Positions 8,380-16,727 of a stretch of 64,000 nucleotides of DNA are shown in pieces. The notes below the pieces were generated by a model. The model had not been told where the DNA came from and made no database searches. It saw nothing but the letters and a program-made list of their open reading frames with translations. The DNA is from Microvirga lotononidis (GTDB lineage Bacteria > Pseudomonadota > Alphaproteobacteria > Rhizobiales > Beijerinckiaceae): the NCBI RefSeq assembly GCF_034627025.1, contig NZ_CP141048.1, forward strand, positions 2,492,001 to 2,556,000, given 5' to 3'. The first letter of the stretch is position 1, and each line of letters opens with the position of its first letter. A program made the translations under genes and the position numbers.

Positions 8380-10610
8380 ATGGCGGCATTCCTTCCTTTG
8401 CGAGGACGTCCGTTCTGCATTGTTGCAATCATGACATCGCGCCAGCGCTCGGTATGGAGAGCGCAATTGTACTGCCAGGCGATCCCGCGCATGTACTCGG
8501 CGTTGAGAGACATCGACCTCCGTTCGAGGTGGTAGAGTTCGATGTCGGGGAGGTACGCGATCTTGCGCTCCGTCATGGTTATTTTGAGGCAGAGATCGCT
8601 GTCTTCGTAATCTCCGACCACATAATCTTCCGTGAAACCGCCAACGGATTCGAACAGGGATCTCGTGGTGACGAGACAGGCGCCGGTCACGGCGGGAACG
8701 ATGCGCTCTTCGCAGGCCGGAGCGTAGTCGCGCGGCATGCCCTTGTGAAAATGCTGGTTGAGCCAGTCGCCGCGATGGTCTTGCGAGAAGTACATGCCGG
8801 CGTGCTGAATCGATCCGTCCTCGAACAGAAGCTTGGGGCCAACGGCACCGATACGGCGGCGGCCGTTCAGGCGCGCGGCCATGGCTTCCAGCCATCCGGA
8901 AGAAACCGGGATGATGTCGGAATTGACCAGTGCCAGAACATCGCCCTGAGCAACCGATACGCCGACATTGTTGGCGCGCGCATATCCGCCGTTTCTCTCC
9001 ATGACGACGAGAACGACCGAGAGGCCGTAGATGAGATGGAGCCCGCCCAGGAGATGCTCGACCTCCTGAGCCTGTTCCGGGGAGTCGAGCACGTAAATGA
9101 GTTCCGCGTTCGCGCGGAGCCACGGATCGGCTGCGAACGCGGCGATCTGGAAACGAAGGAACTCCAGGTTCCGATAAAGCGGAATGATCACCGACGCTTT
9201 CGGACGCTGTTGAGCGGCACCGATCCTTCGGATCGTGGGGTGCCCGATCCGGCTGCGGACCTGCCCGTGAAGATCGGCGATGGCCGGACGAAGGACCTGC
9301 CTCAGGACGGATCGATCCACGTGCTGCGGCGGAATCGCCCGCAAGGCCATGGCGCGAGCCTCGGCCGGATCGGCCGGCTGAGGACGCGGCACGAGAGAAT
9401 GACGTGCGCCGGATTTCAGGCGAAGATGAAAACGCGGTTGCAGGTTCTGCGCCGCTCCCGTGCCTGTCGGAGCCAGAACCGCGAAGCCCGTGGCGCCGAG
9501 GCGGGTTCCTTTCGTCGGACCCGCGACTTCAACGGGGAACGTGAACAGATCCTTCGTCAGATCCAGCGGTTCTCCCTCGGAGCCGTCGACTTCGATTCCC
9601 GCGAAGAGGCTGACCGGATCGCGATACCATCCCGTCACCAAGGTTCCGGCGGAGGTCGCCAGCGCGGAGACGATCTCGGCCGAAGGAGCCGTGTGGCTGC
9701 TCACAAATCGGCGAGGGCGCAGGGGAGACCGCAGTTGGAGCTCGAGCGCATAAGCAGGCCCCGCCTCGGACCGTCCGGCGATCTCTTTCAGAACGTGCTC
9801 ACGCAGGCTGTGAGCCGCATGCCCCTGTGCGCGGAACCAATGCTCGATGGAAGGGACGCGTGCGTCCTGCTTGATCAGACGTCGGACGGACAGACCTCCT
9901 GGGCCAATCAGAATCAGGAGAGGATCGTCGGCGGGGATCTTCGCGCGATCGATCAGAAGATGAACGACATCCCGTCCATCCTTCCCGCTCCGGATCCTGT
10001 GGGGAAGGGCATGAATGCGCGTCGGACCGTTCCGGCCGAACGTATAGATCGCGTCGATCTTGCCGAAGCCCGTGACGAGCGACGTCCGTGTCAGGACGAA
10101 ATCATCGGCGATCTGCGCGATGGCGACCGCCTGTCCGGGCGTAGGTGCCATCTGCAAGAGAAGGTCGCTGAGAAGCTCGATGAAAGTTGCGTCCCGGCGA
10201 AGGCGGAACATCGGACCCCATACGTTGAACAGGGCGGATACGAGGGCCACGCGACCATGGCTGTCGATGCCGTCGATCATGTCCTCGGCATCCGCCGGGG
10301 CAAGCGTCCGATGGTGATCGATGGTGACGGACGTTCCAAAACTGCCCGTGTCGAGGCGCAGATCGAGGCTTGTCCGGTCGTCGGCCGGATAGTGGAAGAC
10401 CCAGAAGTGCCGTGCTCCGCCGGCCGGCAAGGAAAGACGCAGCGACGCGGAAGGCCAGATGTCTTCGCCGTCGCTCTTGAGGCTGGAGGGCGAGCCCTGT
10501 TCGGCGTGCGGCAGGTCCCAGGTGAGCAGAACCGCGTCGCGCCCGAGCGAGGCCACCCGTGGGGAAGCGAGACGGTCGGCTGGTGAGGTGAGCATGGCAA
10601 GCTCCGCCAT
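8376..10610 (-). CDS. Large protein with C-terminal GT2 glycosyltransferase domain
   Basis: 744 residues. The first 460 are unassigned; near residue 327 there is a GWYRDP module like those in the 728- and 253-residue neighbours. Residues about 470-700 form a complete GT-A/GT2 domain: KASVIIPLYRNLEFLRFQI, ERNGGYARANNVGV, the metal-binding LVNSDI (563-566) and the GGFTEDYVVGDYEDSDLCLK acidic catalytic region (657-676). It is the first gene after the RTX gene in the minus-strand run and is translationally coupled to the methyltransferase. An ATG at 10595 has a better-spaced GGAG and may be the real start. Probably an inner-membrane-associated transferase of the polysaccharide; the sugar is unknown. 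Confidence 0.8.
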   Translation of the reverse strand: MAELAMLTSPADRLASPRVASLGRDAVLLTWDLPHAEQGSPSSLKSDGEDIWPSASLRLSLPAGGARHFWVFHYPADDRTSLDLRLDTGSFGTSVTIDHHRTLAPADAEDMIDGIDSHGRVALVSALFNVWGPMFRLRRDATFIELLSDLLLQMAPTPGQAVAIAQIADDFVLTRTSLVTGFGKIDAIYTFGRNGPTRIHALPHRIRSGKDGRDVVHLLIDRAKIPADDPLLILIGPGGLSVRRLIKQDARVPSIEHWFRAQGHAAHSLREHVLKEIAGRSEAGPAYALELQLRSPLRPRRFVSSHTAPSAEIVSALATSAGTLVTGWYRDPVSLFAGIEVDGSEGEPLDLTKDLFTFPVEVAGPTKGTRLGATGFAVLAPTGTGAAQNLQPRFHLRLKSGARHSLVPRPQPADPAEARAMALRAIPPQHVDRSVLRQVLRPAIADLHGQVRSRIGHPTIRRIGAAQQRPKASVIIPLYRNLEFLRFQIAAFAADPWLRANAELIYVLDSPEQAQEVEHLLGGLHLIYGLSVVLVVMERNGGYARANNVGVSVAQGDVLALVNSDIIPVSSGWLEAMAARLNGRRRIGAVGPKLLFEDGSIQHAGMYFSQDHRGDWLNQHFHKGMPRDYAPACEERIVPAVTGACLVTTRSLFESVGGFTEDYVVGDYEDSDLCLKITMTERKIAYLPDIELYHLERRSMSLNAEYMRGIAWQYNCALHTERWRDVMIATMQNGRPRKGRNAAI

Positions 10611-10686
10611 CGCTGTCTGTCTCCATCTGTCCTTGTGGGATGCCGCAGTAAGCTCCGCGACATCCGCTCTTTGCCGAAGAGGCAGA

Positions 10687-11427
10687 TCAGTGAACCGAGA
10701 AGTAGTCGCCCGGGTTGTTGTTGACGTCGTCGGCGTTCACGTTCACGAGGGTGACCGTGTCGCCGTTGCCGAGATCGACGATCGTGTTGTGGCCCACCTG
10801 ATGAACGCGGCTGGCGAGATCTTCCGCCGAAGCGATATCGGTTCCGTTGATCCCCTTGGAGATCTGCAGGATGTCCTGACCGGCCTTGAAGTCGAGGATG
10901 ACGTCGTTGCCGCCGCCGCCGCTGAAGACGAAGGTGTCGCGACCGGCGCCACCCTGGAGGATGTCGTCGCCTGCGCCACCATTCAGGATGTCGTCACCGG
11001 ATCCGCCGCGCAGAATGTCGTCGCCTGCGCCGCCGTTCAGGATGTCGTCACCGGAACCGCCTTCGAGAACGTCGTTCCCGTCGCCGCCCTGAAGGACGTC
11101 GTTGCCGTTGCCGCCGCGCAGATAATCGTCGCCGGCGCCGCCGAGCAGAATGTCGTCGCCGTTTCCGCCGAACAGGATGTCGTTTCCGGCATCGCCTTGA
11201 ATCACGTCGGCTCCGTTGCCGCCGAACAGAACGTCGTCATTGGCGCCGCCGGAAATCCAGTCGTCGTGGTTGCCGCCGAAGATCGTGTCCGCTCCAGCGC
11301 CGCCGGACAGGGCATCGCTGTCGTTGCCGCCGAAGATCAGGTCGTCGCCGCCGTTACCGAAAATTACGTCCGGACCGTGCGTGCCGTGCAAGACGTCGCT
11401 TGAGGCTCCACCACCAATAGTCGCCAT
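10687..11427 (-). CDS. Short RTX (hemolysin-type calcium-binding repeat) secreted protein
   Basis: 246 residues from the ATG at 11427 (upstream ATG and GTG codons at 11436 and 11451 are possible). Sixteen uninterrupted nonapeptides of the form GGxGxDxLx fill residues 24-167, followed by DTFVFSGGGGNDVILDFKAGQD and an acidic C-terminal end typical of type I secretion signals. There is no N-terminal signal peptide and no catalytic domain; almost the whole protein is a calcium-binding beta roll. This recalls NodO and the ExpE1/WgeA-type proteins of rhizobia. The adjacent ABC transporter and HlyD genes are the probable exporter. It may bind the polysaccharide or modify the surface in a calcium-dependent way (inference). 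Confidence 0.87.
   Translation of the reverse strand: MATIGGGASSDVLHGTHGPDVIFGNGGDDLIFGGNDSDALSGGAGADTIFGGNHDDWISGGANDDVLFGGNGADVIQGDAGNDILFGGNGDDILLGGAGDDYLRGGNGNDVLQGGDGNDVLEGGSGDDILNGGAGDDILRGGSGDDILNGGAGDDILQGGAGRDTFVFSGGGGNDVILDFKAGQDILQISKGINGTDIASAEDLASRVHQVGHNTIVDLGNGDTVTLVNVNADDVNNNPGDYFSVH
10927..11358 (-). repeat. 27-bp tandem coding repeat (16 units) of the RTX gene
   Basis: The sixteen nonapeptides are also visible as a 27-base periodicity at DNA level, with gccgccg and gtcgtc cores recurring every 27 bases. Units 12 to 15 are the most alike (GGSGDDILN and GGAGDDIL alternate), which suggests recent expansion by slippage or unequal exchange. Confidence 0.8.
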
Positions 11428-11451
11428 ATCTCTCATCCTTGTTGTCAGCAC

Positions 11452-11778
11452 CGGGCAAGCCGCGACGCACCCGGTTGCATGTTCGAGCCAAAATGAAGCG
11501 CTATTTGCGCAAGGAGATTTCCGGGAGGTGACTGTGTCGAGAGTGTCCCGGCGAATACTAAGTAAAACAATAAGGAGTACTTGTAAATCCTAAAGTAGTA
11601 TTTTCAATGAGCAACAAGTTACTAGTATATATCAGTCAATATTGTATTTGATTTGTTTGAATGTATTTTGTGAATGAATTCGATTTGCTTCGAAATTCGA
11701 ACTATCGTGCGCGACGCCGCCCGCGCCGGAAGCGCGGGTGGGCGCGGGTGGGCGCGGACGGCGCGGGAGGATTTCGGC
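11452..11778. other. AT-rich intergenic promoter region upstream of the RTX gene
   Basis: About 330 bases between the RTX gene and the HlyD stop. The stretch from roughly 11555 to 11700 is much more AT-rich than its surroundings, as expected for a regulated promoter of the RTX gene. It contains the operator-like palindrome at 11689-11704. At 11732-11757 there is a short GC-rich tandem repeat (unit GGCGCGGGTG) next to the hlyD end. No protein gene is seen. Confidence 0.6.
11689..11704. promoter_or_regulatory. Operator-like palindrome shared with the MarR gene promoter
   Basis: TTCGAAATTCGAACTA. Its core TTCGAAATTCGAA is identical, on the opposite strand, to the centre of the long palindrome at 15100-15132, and the following CTA also matches. 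It lies about 260 bases upstream of the RTX start. Probably a binding site of the MarR-type regulator at 15154 (inference from the shared sequence). Confidence 0.55.
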
Positions 11779-13167
11779 TCATTCCTCACGGAATGCGCGG
11801 TCGAAACTTTCGGTGATCGGTGCCAGCAGGTAGTCGATGGCGCGCCGGGGTTGGTTGACGATCAGGACTTCGGCCGGCATTCCGGGATAGAGGGTGACCT
11901 TGGAATTCGCCTTGAGGCTTTCGGGCGCGATCTCGGCGCGAGCGACGAAATAGGCGTAGTTGTTCCGGTCGTCCATCTGCTGGTCGGCCGACAGATAGGT
12001 CAGCTTTCCCGCGAGCGGTGGCGTGCTGCGGCTGTTGTAGGCTGTCAGCCGGATCTGGACCGGCGCCCCGACGCGAACGGAATCGACGTCGCGCAGTCCG
12101 ATCTTGGCCTCGACGATCAGCGGCTCGTTCTCCGGCACGATGTCGAGAATCGGCTGGCCGGCGCCGATGACGCTGCCCAGGGTGTGCGAGCGGATGTTGG
12201 TCACGATGCCCCTCTCCGGAGACACGATCTCGACACGTCGCAGAATGTCGGTCGCGGCGTCGATCCGCCCGACCGTATCGGCGAGTTCGAGCTGCGCGGT
12301 CTGGATGTCGGACGCGACCTGCTGCTGGAAGTCGTTGCCGAGCGAAAGGATTTCCAACTCCGCCGCCGCCTTGGCCTGTTCCGCCTTCGCCTTGCGCGAC
12401 AGCAATTCGCCGGCATTGCCCTGAAGCTGGCTTTCGCGCGTCTGCATTTCCGTGAGGCGCGGGCGCGGCGCATAGCCCTTCTCGACGAGGCCCGCGATCG
12501 CCTTGAGCTCCCGATCGAGCAGTTCCGCCTGTCGTGTATTCGCCTCGGTCTGAGACCTCACGGCCTCGAGTTCCGCCACCTGCTGGGCGATGGTCTTGCG
12601 TTGGATGTCGACGCGGCGTTCGAACATCTCGCGCCGCGCCGTGAAGTACTTCCGTTCGGCGTTCAGGATGTCCTCGGCCGTCGGCCCGCCCGCCTGGAGC
12701 AGGGCATCGGGAAAGGTGAGGTCGTTCAGCCCGGCCTGTTCGGCGCGCAGCCGCACGAGCCGCGCCTCAAGGCCGAGCCGCTTGGAACGCAGCTGCTCGA
12801 GCTCGGCCTTCGGCCGCGTGTCGTCGAGGCGTAGCAGCGGCTGCCCAGCCTTCACGACCTCTCCCTCGTGGGCGAGCAGGGTCTTCAGGATGCCGCCTTC
12901 GAGATGGCTGATGGTCTTGCGCTTGGAATCGACCACGACGGTGGCGGTGGCGATCGCGGCACTGTCGAGATGCGCCGAGAAGGCCCACGTGGTGAGACCG
13001 CCGAGACCGAGGAAGATCGTCGCCAGCCCGGCGATCACCGGCCCGCGATAGGACGGCTCGCCCGGGTCCCGCGGCGGGAGGCGGTCTCTGGCCGCTTCGA
13101 CATGAACGGTCGCGTAGGTCGCCGGCATGGACGGCTTCCGTTCCATGATCTCAGAACGCTTTTTCAT
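11779..13167 (-). CDS. HlyD-family type I secretion periplasmic adaptor
   Basis: 462 residues: a membrane fusion protein that links the inner-membrane ABC transporter to an outer-membrane TolC-like channel. One N-terminal membrane helix (GPVIAGLATIFLGLGGLTTWAF, near 40-62) is followed by the first half of the lipoyl-like domain with the family hallmark HLEGGILKTLL. Then come long alpha-helical hairpin segments (about 105-290) and the second lipoyl/beta-barrel half, with IRSHTLGSVIGAGQPILDIVP near 320. The start ATG overlaps the stop of the ABC gene (ATGA). No TolC homologue is in the window. Very probably part of the exporter for the RTX protein at 10687. Confidence 0.92.
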   Translation of the reverse strand: MKKRSEIMERKPSMPATYATVHVEAARDRLPPRDPGEPSYRGPVIAGLATIFLGLGGLTTWAFSAHLDSAAIATATVVVDSKRKTISHLEGGILKTLLAHEGEVVKAGQPLLRLDDTRPKAELEQLRSKRLGLEARLVRLRAEQAGLNDLTFPDALLQAGGPTAEDILNAERKYFTARREMFERRVDIQRKTIAQQVAELEAVRSQTEANTRQAELLDRELKAIAGLVEKGYAPRPRLTEMQTRESQLQGNAGELLSRKAKAEQAKAAAELEILSLGNDFQQQVASDIQTAQLELADTVGRIDAATDILRRVEIVSPERGIVTNIRSHTLGSVIGAGQPILDIVPENEPLIVEAKIGLRDVDSVRVGAPVQIRLTAYNSRSTPPLAGKLTYLSADQQMDDRNNYAYFVARAEIAPESLKANSKVTLYPGMPAEVLIVNQPRRAIDYLLAPITESFDRAFREE

Positions 13168-14885
13168 GCGCTTCCTTTCACGGCGGCAATCGGCTTCTCG
13201 CCGGGGGTGATCGTGCTCACGACGGAGGTTCTCGGACCGAACTGGCTGATCCTGCCCTCCTGGAGAACCATGAGCTTGTCGGCGGCCTGCATGACGGAGG
13301 GGCGGTGCGCGATCAGGATGATGATGGCGCCGTCGGCGCGCAGGGCCTCGATGGTGCGCACGAGAGCCCTCTCGCCGTCCGTGTCGAGATTGGAATTGGG
13401 CTCGTCGAGCACGATCAGGCGCGGCTTGCCGTAGATGGCCCGCGCTAGGCCGATCCGCTGGCGCTGGCCGCCGGAGAGGGCGAGACCCCCGTCGCCCAAC
13501 GGCGTGTCGTATCCGAGCGGCAGGCGGCCGATCATTTCATGGACGTCGGCGAGGCGGGCGGCCTCCAGGACGAGGCGCGGGTCCGAATCGCGCATCCGGG
13601 CGATGTTGTCCCGGATGGTCCCGTCGAGGAGAGAGACGCTCTGCGGCAGGTAGCCGACCATGTCGCCGAACGAGCCGCGCTCCCAGAGATAGACGTTGTT
13701 GCCGTCGAGATAGACCCCGCCCGACGTGGGCTTGGTCACGCCGATCAGCGCGCGGGCGAGAGTGGACTTGCCGGCCGCCGAGGGGCCGACGATGCCGAGC
13801 ACTTCGCCCGGCGCGAGGGTGAACGAGATGCCCTTGAGCACGGGAACGTCGGACCCGGGAGGAGCATAGACCAGCCGGTCGACCGTAAGATCGCCCTGCG
13901 TGCGCGGCGTCGGCTTCGTCTCGCGCTTGGGAGCCTGGTGCTCGATGAGATCGCTCACGTTCTTCCAGGCCGATATGGCGAGCACCCATTGCCGCCAGCC
14001 GTCGACCATCGAATCGAAGGGCAGGAGCATGCGGCCCATGATGATGCTCGACGCCACCATCGAGCCCGGGCTGACCTCCTGCTTGATGACCAGAATGGCC
14101 CCGACCGACAGAACGGCGATCTGCATGGCATACCGGCAGGTGCGGGTGAACGATGCCATGGCGCGGCTCCGGCGGGTCACGACGTCCAGAAGATCCTGCG
14201 TGTGCAGTTGGGAATGCCGCCACCGCTCCGAGAGGGCCGGGAGCATGCCCATGGCCTCGATCGCCTCGGCGTGACGAAGGGTGCCGCCGATCTCGCTGAT
14301 GTTCTGCAACGACGATTCGTTGGCGCGCTTCATGGCCCTGCGCGTCAGGAAATCGGACAGAAGGCTCAAGGAGATGATGATGGTGGCCGAGACCAGGGCC
14401 ACCAGGCCATAGAGCCAGTGGAGGGCAAACAGGACTGCGAGGAAGATGGGAGCCCAGAAGGCTTCCAGCGGGACGCTGATCGCGCTGCCGACGATGAACG
14501 TGCGAATGTCGTTGAGGTCGCGGATCGATTGCCCGGACTTGGAGATGCCCTTCGTCACGGAGGCGGAGATCGCGGCTTCCAGAACCGGGAGATTCAGTTT
14601 TCTGACCAGCTTGCTCGCCATCACCTGGTAGGTGAGGGCGCGCACGTAATCCAGAATGCAGTAGATGACGAGGCCGATGGCGGAGACGATGATCAGCATG
14701 ATCAACGTGTCCGTGCTCTGGCTGTTCACGACACGGTCATGGACCTGCAGCATGAAGAGGGGGACGATCAGCTGAAGCACGTTGATGACGGCACTCAGGG
14801 CGGCCGCGTAGGCCACGCCGACGGCAAATGCCTTGCGCCCCTGGTGAAGGATATCGGCAGCTTGGGAATTGGCCGTTTTGCTCAT
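13164..14885 (-). CDS. Type I secretion ABC permease/ATPase (PrtD-like)
   Basis: 573 residues: an N-terminal membrane domain with about six helices (for example ALSAVINVLQLIVPLFML and IMLIIVSAIGLVIYCILDYV) fused to an ABC ATPase domain. Walker A is GPSAAGKST near residue 365, the signature LSGGQRQRIGLARA, Walker B LIVLDEPNSNLD and the switch histidine IAHRPS. It has no C39 peptidase domain, so it belongs to the PrtD/HasD/ExpD1 group that exports RTX proteins with C-terminal signals. It is the first gene of the minus-strand run, divergent from the MarR-type regulator; the intervening region holds the operator palindrome. Confidence 0.93.
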   Translation of the reverse strand: MSKTANSQAADILHQGRKAFAVGVAYAAALSAVINVLQLIVPLFMLQVHDRVVNSQSTDTLIMLIIVSAIGLVIYCILDYVRALTYQVMASKLVRKLNLPVLEAAISASVTKGISKSGQSIRDLNDIRTFIVGSAISVPLEAFWAPIFLAVLFALHWLYGLVALVSATIIISLSLLSDFLTRRAMKRANESSLQNISEIGGTLRHAEAIEAMGMLPALSERWRHSQLHTQDLLDVVTRRSRAMASFTRTCRYAMQIAVLSVGAILVIKQEVSPGSMVASSIIMGRMLLPFDSMVDGWRQWVLAISAWKNVSDLIEHQAPKRETKPTPRTQGDLTVDRLVYAPPGSDVPVLKGISFTLAPGEVLGIVGPSAAGKSTLARALIGVTKPTSGGVYLDGNNVYLWERGSFGDMVGYLPQSVSLLDGTIRDNIARMRDSDPRLVLEAARLADVHEMIGRLPLGYDTPLGDGGLALSGGQRQRIGLARAIYGKPRLIVLDEPNSNLDTDGERALVRTIEALRADGAIIILIAHRPSVMQAADKLMVLQEGRISQFGPRTSVVSTITPGEKPIAAVKGSA

Positions 14886-15099
14886 GCAGGAATGGCTCCA
14901 AAAGAGGCAATGATGCGGCAGAACTCAATTTTGCCTAAAAGATATTCGAAGGGATTTATGAAACACCGATGGTAGAACGTCTACCCATAAAGTATGATTC
15001 GCCTAACAATAAGAGGCTCTGGCAGAGGAAACAACAGTAAGCGCTATCCAGGGTTGTTTGAGTTTACTTCCTGTATAAGCGTCCGACGCCAAGAGAAAT

Positions 15100-15132
15100 A
15101 TTAAATTAGTTCGAATTTCGAACTAATTTAAT
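15100..15132. promoter_or_regulatory. 33-bp palindromic operator between T1SS genes and MarR gene
   Basis: Two perfect 14-base arms, ATTAAATTAGTTCG and CGAACTAATTTAAT, are separated by AATTT. The palindrome ends 21 bases before the ATG of the MarR-type gene and about 215 bases before the ABC transporter start. Its core recurs at 11689-11704. Size and symmetry fit a MarR dimer site; position suggests autoregulation plus control of the secretion genes. Confidence 0.65.
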
Positions 15133-15153
15133 TGGCCAATAACGGGGTATAAT

Positions 15154-15768
15154 ATGCAAAATATATCAAACTCATTGCCTTGGGTCGTCGCGCAGGACGA
15201 GTCCGATCCTCTGTTGCCCACGGCGCTGCAGGCGCTCACACGCAGGGGCGATGCACCCGCGAGTCCGACTGAAGGATCCGAAGCGCCTCAGGGGGAGCAG
15301 GCCGTCATCAGCCATATCGAGATCGTTCGCGTGATCGAGAGGTTGCACCGGCGTTCGCTCGATCTCGTGCGGGCCGATCTCATCGAGGCCGGGATCGACG
15401 ATTTGAGCCCGTCCCAGGTCATGATGCTGTTCACCATCGGGTCGAGCGAGCTGTCTGTCCGCGACCTGATCGAGCGCGGCTACTATCTTGGGTCGAATGC
15501 GTCCTACAGTCTCAAGCGGCTCGTCGAGGCCGAGTATGTCATTCGCACGGCCTCGGAGCGCGATCGCCGATCCGCCCGCATCCGCCTATCGGAGAAGGGG
15601 CGCGCCTTGTGCGACATGATCCGGCAGAACGACAAGACGTATCAGCAGCTCATGGCCCGCAACGAGGCGGAAGTGCGCAACCTGGAGACGACATTCCGGA
15701 CGCTGAAGCGCATCGAGCAGACATGGAGCAATGCCGTCCGCTATCGCGACATGGGCTCGGATGAGTGA
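15154..15768 (+). CDS. MarR-family winged-helix regulator (LdtR/ExpG-like)
   Basis: 204 residues. A divergent N-terminal 60 residues is followed by a MarR domain: HIEIVRVIERLHRRSLDLV (dimer helix), DDLSPSQVMMLFTIG, the recognition region LIERGYYLGSNASYSLKRLVE, and the wing RTASERDRRSARIRLSEKG. The C-terminal helix closes the dimer. The YYLGSNASY element is the type I associate with rhizobial LdtR-like and ExpG/WggR-like regulators. The ATG at 15154 is preceded directly by TATAAT and by GGGG at -10, so the start is plausible but crowded. It is divergent from the type I secretion genes and probably controls them through the palindrome at 15100-15132. Confidence 0.82.
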   Translation: MQNISNSLPWVVAQDESDPLLPTALQALTRRGDAPASPTEGSEAPQGEQAVISHIEIVRVIERLHRRSLDLVRADLIEAGIDDLSPSQVMMLFTIGSSELSVRDLIERGYYLGSNASYSLKRLVEAEYVIRTASERDRRSARIRLSEKGRALCDMIRQNDKTYQQLMARNEAEVRNLETTFRTLKRIEQTWSNAVRYRDMGSDE

Positions 15769-15885
15769 TCCGGTCTTGCCGCATCCACCTCATCGGGATT
15801 GATGCAGGACGTTCCGATGGCCGCTCGAAGGATGGCTCTTCCGTCGACGACAGGCCGAAGGCGGAGCTCGGGCGCGAGGAACGGG

Positions 15886-16623
15886 ATGGATGCAGGCAAC
15901 GGACGATGGGTATTGCAGAGGATCGATCCTGGAATGTTGCAAGAGTTGATCGGAATTGAATCAATTTTCATTCAAAATTCGGGCCATGTTATTTTCGAAC
16001 CGAATTCCGACCGTAAGACGCTTTTGATTGTGTTTGCCTATATCGACCAGAAACTTGGGACGCGGTCGCACTCGAGTTTTCTGCGTCATGTCGATTGCAA
16101 GAAGCTTTTCCTGAATCCCGGCCGGAACGAGTGGTATCAGACGGGCGTTCCCGGCGTTGCCTCCTCCTATTCTGGTCTCATCGCATTCCTTCGGGATGTG
16201 AAAGCGGACTTCGCCGACCACGAAATCCTGTGCCTGGGGCATTCGATGGGGGCCTTCCCGGCCTTAGGAATAGGTGTCGCTATCGGGGCCGACCGCATCC
16301 TGGCTTCTGCGCCGGAATATATCCTGAACTTGCCGGGCAGTCTGAGCGTCCGGCATCTGAAAGAGACGCGGGTCGAATGTGGAGACCTGACGCCTGTCCT
16401 GTCCGCCAATGCGTCGAGTTCCATCACGATCCTGGTGGGCAGGCAGAATGCCTTCGACATGGAGGCGGCAAGCCGATTGGGCCGTTTTCCGCAAACCGAT
16501 GTGATCGAGCTGGAAACAGGCCACAACACGTTTCCCTACCTCAAGGACGTCGGGAGACTCGGAGCGGCGCTCGAAGCCTTCGTCGAAGGCCGGAACATTC
16601 GGCCGGTCGTTGCCGGCGTGTGA
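15886..16623 (+). CDS. Alpha/beta-hydrolase-like protein of unknown function
   Basis: 245 residues from the ATG at 15886, preferred because GAGGA lies 5 bases upstream; an ATG at 15799 would add 29 low-complexity residues. The fold is suggested by KTLLIVFAYIDQ (first strand), the nucleophile elbow LCLGHSMGAFPALGIG with Ser in G-H-S-M-G, TILVGRQNAFD (acid region) and a late histidine in ELETGHNTFPYLKD. No signal peptide is seen. It lies just after the MarR gene and is closed by a terminator at 16646. It may be an esterase or acyl-modifying enzyme linked to the polysaccharide cluster, but the substrate is unknown. Confidence 0.65.
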   Translation: MDAGNGRWVLQRIDPGMLQELIGIESIFIQNSGHVIFEPNSDRKTLLIVFAYIDQKLGTRSHSSFLRHVDCKKLFLNPGRNEWYQTGVPGVASSYSGLIAFLRDVKADFADHEILCLGHSMGAFPALGIGVAIGADRILASAPEYILNLPGSLSVRHLKETRVECGDLTPVLSANASSSITILVGRQNAFDMEAASRLGRFPQTDVIELETGHNTFPYLKDVGRLGAALEAFVEGRNIRPVVAGV

Positions 16624-16645
16624 TGCCGTCATCGATTCGCTCAGG

Positions 16646-16683
16646 CATCGGACGCGGGTTCGTCCTCGCGCCCGATGTTTCGT
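16646..16683 (+). terminator. Terminator hairpin after the hydrolase gene
   Basis: Arms CATCGGACGCG (16646-16656) and CGCGCCCGATG (16667-16677) pair with one mismatch and are followed by TTTCGTTT. It lies 23 bases past the stop of the hydrolase gene and faces the convergent GntR gene. Confidence 0.6.
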
Positions 16684-16727
16684 TTGCGTGAAAGATGAGA
16701 AACGCCAAAAACGGCCGGTCCTCGCTT

